Shown piece by piece: positions 5,094 through 5,983 of a stretch of DNA of 5,983 bases. Below the pieces are notes generated by a model. That model ran no database searches and was not told where the DNA came from. It worked only from the letters and a program-made list of their open reading frames with translations. Position 1 is the first letter of the stretch. Each line of letters opens with the position of its first letter. The position numbers and the translations under genes were made by a program. Source of the DNA: an uncultured bacterium (GTDB lineage Bacteria; Patescibacteriota; Minisyncoccia; Phycocordibacterales; UBA1006); the NCBI GenBank assembly GCA_903873095.1, contig CAIQMU010000078.1, forward strand, positions 1 through 5,983, read 5' to 3'.

Positions 5094-5849
5094 ATGAAAA
5101 AAACTCTTATTTTTATAGATACAGAAACAACAGGCATCGGCGCTGATGATCGGTTGTGCCAACTTGCCTATATTTCAAAGCAAGGAAACGAAACAATCGA
5201 AACATATAACGAGCTTTTTAATCCTGGTAAAAAAATTCCACCTGAAGCATCAGCTGTGACGCACATCACAACTAAAATGGTTGCAGATAAACCAAGATTT
5301 ATTGAAAGTTCTGATTATGGGCGTATCAAAAATCTTCTTGAAGATGAATCAAGTATTTTCATTGCACACAACGCAGTGTTTGATCTCGGCATGCTTGCAA
5401 AAGAAGATATTGTGCCGAGTAATTTTATTTGCACGCTTCGTGTTGCGCGATATTTGGACAAGCAAGGAAAACTCGCACAATATAAACTGCAGTACTTGCG
5501 CTATTTTTTGGAAATTGAAATCGAGGCTGCTGCGCATGATGCGCTTGGTGATGTGCTTGTTTTGTGTGAACTATTCCCAAGGTTGTATAAATCTGTTGGT
5601 AAAGAGCTTGGAATAGAGATTCCGGAAATTATTTCTGATTATGATCAAGTGATTTTAGATAAAATGATTGAAATTTCATCACAACCTTCCTTACTACATG
5701 TGTTTATGTTTGGAAAACACAACGGCAAGAAAATTTCTGATGTTGTACAAACTGATCGAGGGTATCTTGAATGGCTTCTTGAACAAAAACGAAATTCTGA
5801 TGATGATGAATCGGATTGGATTTACACGTTAGAATATTTTCTGAAGTAA
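5094..5849 (+). CDS. DEDDh 3'-5' exonuclease with ExoX-like C-terminal module
   Basis: The 251-aa product is a DnaQ-fold exonuclease that would remove nucleotides from DNA or RNA 3' ends using two metal ions. Exo I is FIDTETTG (7-14) with D9 and E11; Exo II is AHNAVFDL (91-98) with D97; Exo III is HDALGD (148-153) with H148 and D153. The H-x4-D spacing puts it in the DEDDh subgroup, and all four acidic residues plus the histidine are present. Residues about 204-230 (FMFGKHNGKKISDV, then YLEWLLEQ) match the short module found after the nuclease domain in exodeoxyribonuclease X-like proteins. The open frame extends upstream to 4821, but that part overlaps the divergent yqeY gene; the ATG at 5094 directly follows a strong promoter and begins the conserved nuclease fold. 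A single-gene unit. Role in repair or RNA turnover, rather than replication proofreading, is inferred. Confidence 0.93.
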   Translation: MKKTLIFIDTETTGIGADDRLCQLAYISKQGNETIETYNELFNPGKKIPPEASAVTHITTKMVADKPRFIESSDYGRIKNLLEDESSIFIAHNAVFDLGMLAKEDIVPSNFICTLRVARYLDKQGKLAQYKLQYLRYFLEIEIEAAAHDALGDVLVLCELFPRLYKSVGKELGIEIPEIISDYDQVILDKMIEISSQPSLLHVFMFGKHNGKKISDVVQTDRGYLEWLLEQKRNSDDDESDWIYTLEYFLK

Positions 5850-5853
5850 ACAA

Positions 5854-5885
5854 CCACCGGACTAAGGTCCGGTGGCTTTGCGTTT
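5854..5885 (+). terminator. GC-rich terminator hairpin after the exonuclease gene
   Basis: CCACCGGAC (5854-5862) pairs perfectly with GTCCGGTGG (5867-5875) around a TAAG loop, 4 nt after the TAA stop. The tail CTTTGCGTTT is only moderately U-rich, so it is a good but not textbook intrinsic terminator. It could also act on the convergent gene at the right edge. Confidence 0.75.
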
Positions 5886-5902
5886 GCCCGCTGACGCAGG
5901 CA
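5885..5902. repeat. Imperfect GC-rich palindrome, likely dispersed repeat
   Basis: TGCCCGC (5885-5891) and GCAGGCA (5896-5902) pair with one mismatch around TGAC. It is much richer in GC than the neighbouring genes and resembles the short GCCxGC...GCAGGC palindromes that recur between genes in some Patescibacteria genomes (recollection, not a search result). Only one copy is present in this window. Confidence 0.5.
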
Positions 5903-5915
5903 GAGCGCTCAGTGA

Positions 5916-5983
5916 TTACTTGGATAATAGTTTGTCAAACAACGATGGTTGTACGACTTGATGATGAGCATCTTGATGTTTTA
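5916..5983 (-). CDS. Partial CDS: C-terminal end of an unidentified protein
   Basis: Reading leftward from the window edge, one frame stays open for 21 codons and ends in TAA at 5918-5916. The tail reads QVVQPSLFDKLLSK. QPSLF resembles the pentapeptide by which DNA polymerases, MutS and other repair proteins bind the beta sliding clamp (consensus close to QLSLF), so a replication or repair protein is possible. The convergent layout, with terminator and repeat between it and the exonuclease gene, fits a real gene end. The fragment is too short for identification. An alternative is a rightward gene starting at ATG 5945 (MVVRLDDEHLDVL, open to the edge) behind a GATAAT box at 5923-5928; both cannot be judged further here. 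Confidence 0.45.
   Translation of the reverse strand, partial: KHQDAHHQVVQPSLFDKLLSK

Noticed and set aside
40..5849. Alternative genetic code with TGA read as glycine or tryptophan
   Set aside because: No gene uses TGA as a stop, but all genes are full length under the standard code without in-frame TGA, and tryptophan is encoded by TGG; eight stops are too few to infer recoding.

Overview
The window looks like a compact, AT-rich bacterial genome, most likely of the Candidate Phyla Radiation (Patescibacteria). The hints are very small gene spacing, no recognisable Shine-Dalgarno sequence before any of the eight complete genes, MYG1-family proteins beside obg, an Obg GTPase with a degenerate G4 motif, a small secreted protein with a degenerate peptidoglycan-binding repeat, and GC-rich palindromic repeats between genes. 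The lineage is an inference from style, not from a marker gene. All ORFs are full length under the standard bacterial code, with TAA stops in seven genes and TAG in one.

There are four transcription units. (1) Leftward, about 2868 to 40: two tandem paralogous MYG1-family hydrolases followed by the ribosome-assembly GTPase obg, with 9 and 12 nt gaps, ending in a hairpin at 15-39. (2) Rightward, 2893 to 4178: a secreted FN3-like/peptidoglycan-binding-like protein and an uncharacterised coiled-coil acidic protein, ending in a perfect palindrome at 4161-4188 that overlaps the last codons. (3) Leftward, 5014 to 4201: a GatB/YqeY-domain protein and a four-helix phage-holin-4-like (PF04020) membrane protein, sharing that palindrome as terminator. 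(4) Rightward, 5094 to 5849: a DEDDh 3'-5' exonuclease with an ExoX-like C-terminal module, ending in a GC-rich hairpin. At the right edge lies the probable C-terminal end of a leftward gene, finishing in a clamp-binding-like QPSLF sequence.

The genes are mostly housekeeping or poorly characterised: ribosome maturation (obg), nucleic-acid turnover or repair (exonuclease, possibly the MYG1 pair, possibly the edge gene), tRNA-amidotransferase-related YqeY, and envelope proteins. I see no defence system, CRISPR array, mobile element, tRNA or rRNA, and no gene-free stretch above 300 bases. The most noteworthy items are the tandem MYG1 duplication, the exactly symmetric divergent promoter at 2857-2904, and -10 boxes only 7-8 nt before start codons, which points to leaderless or nearly leaderless mRNAs.
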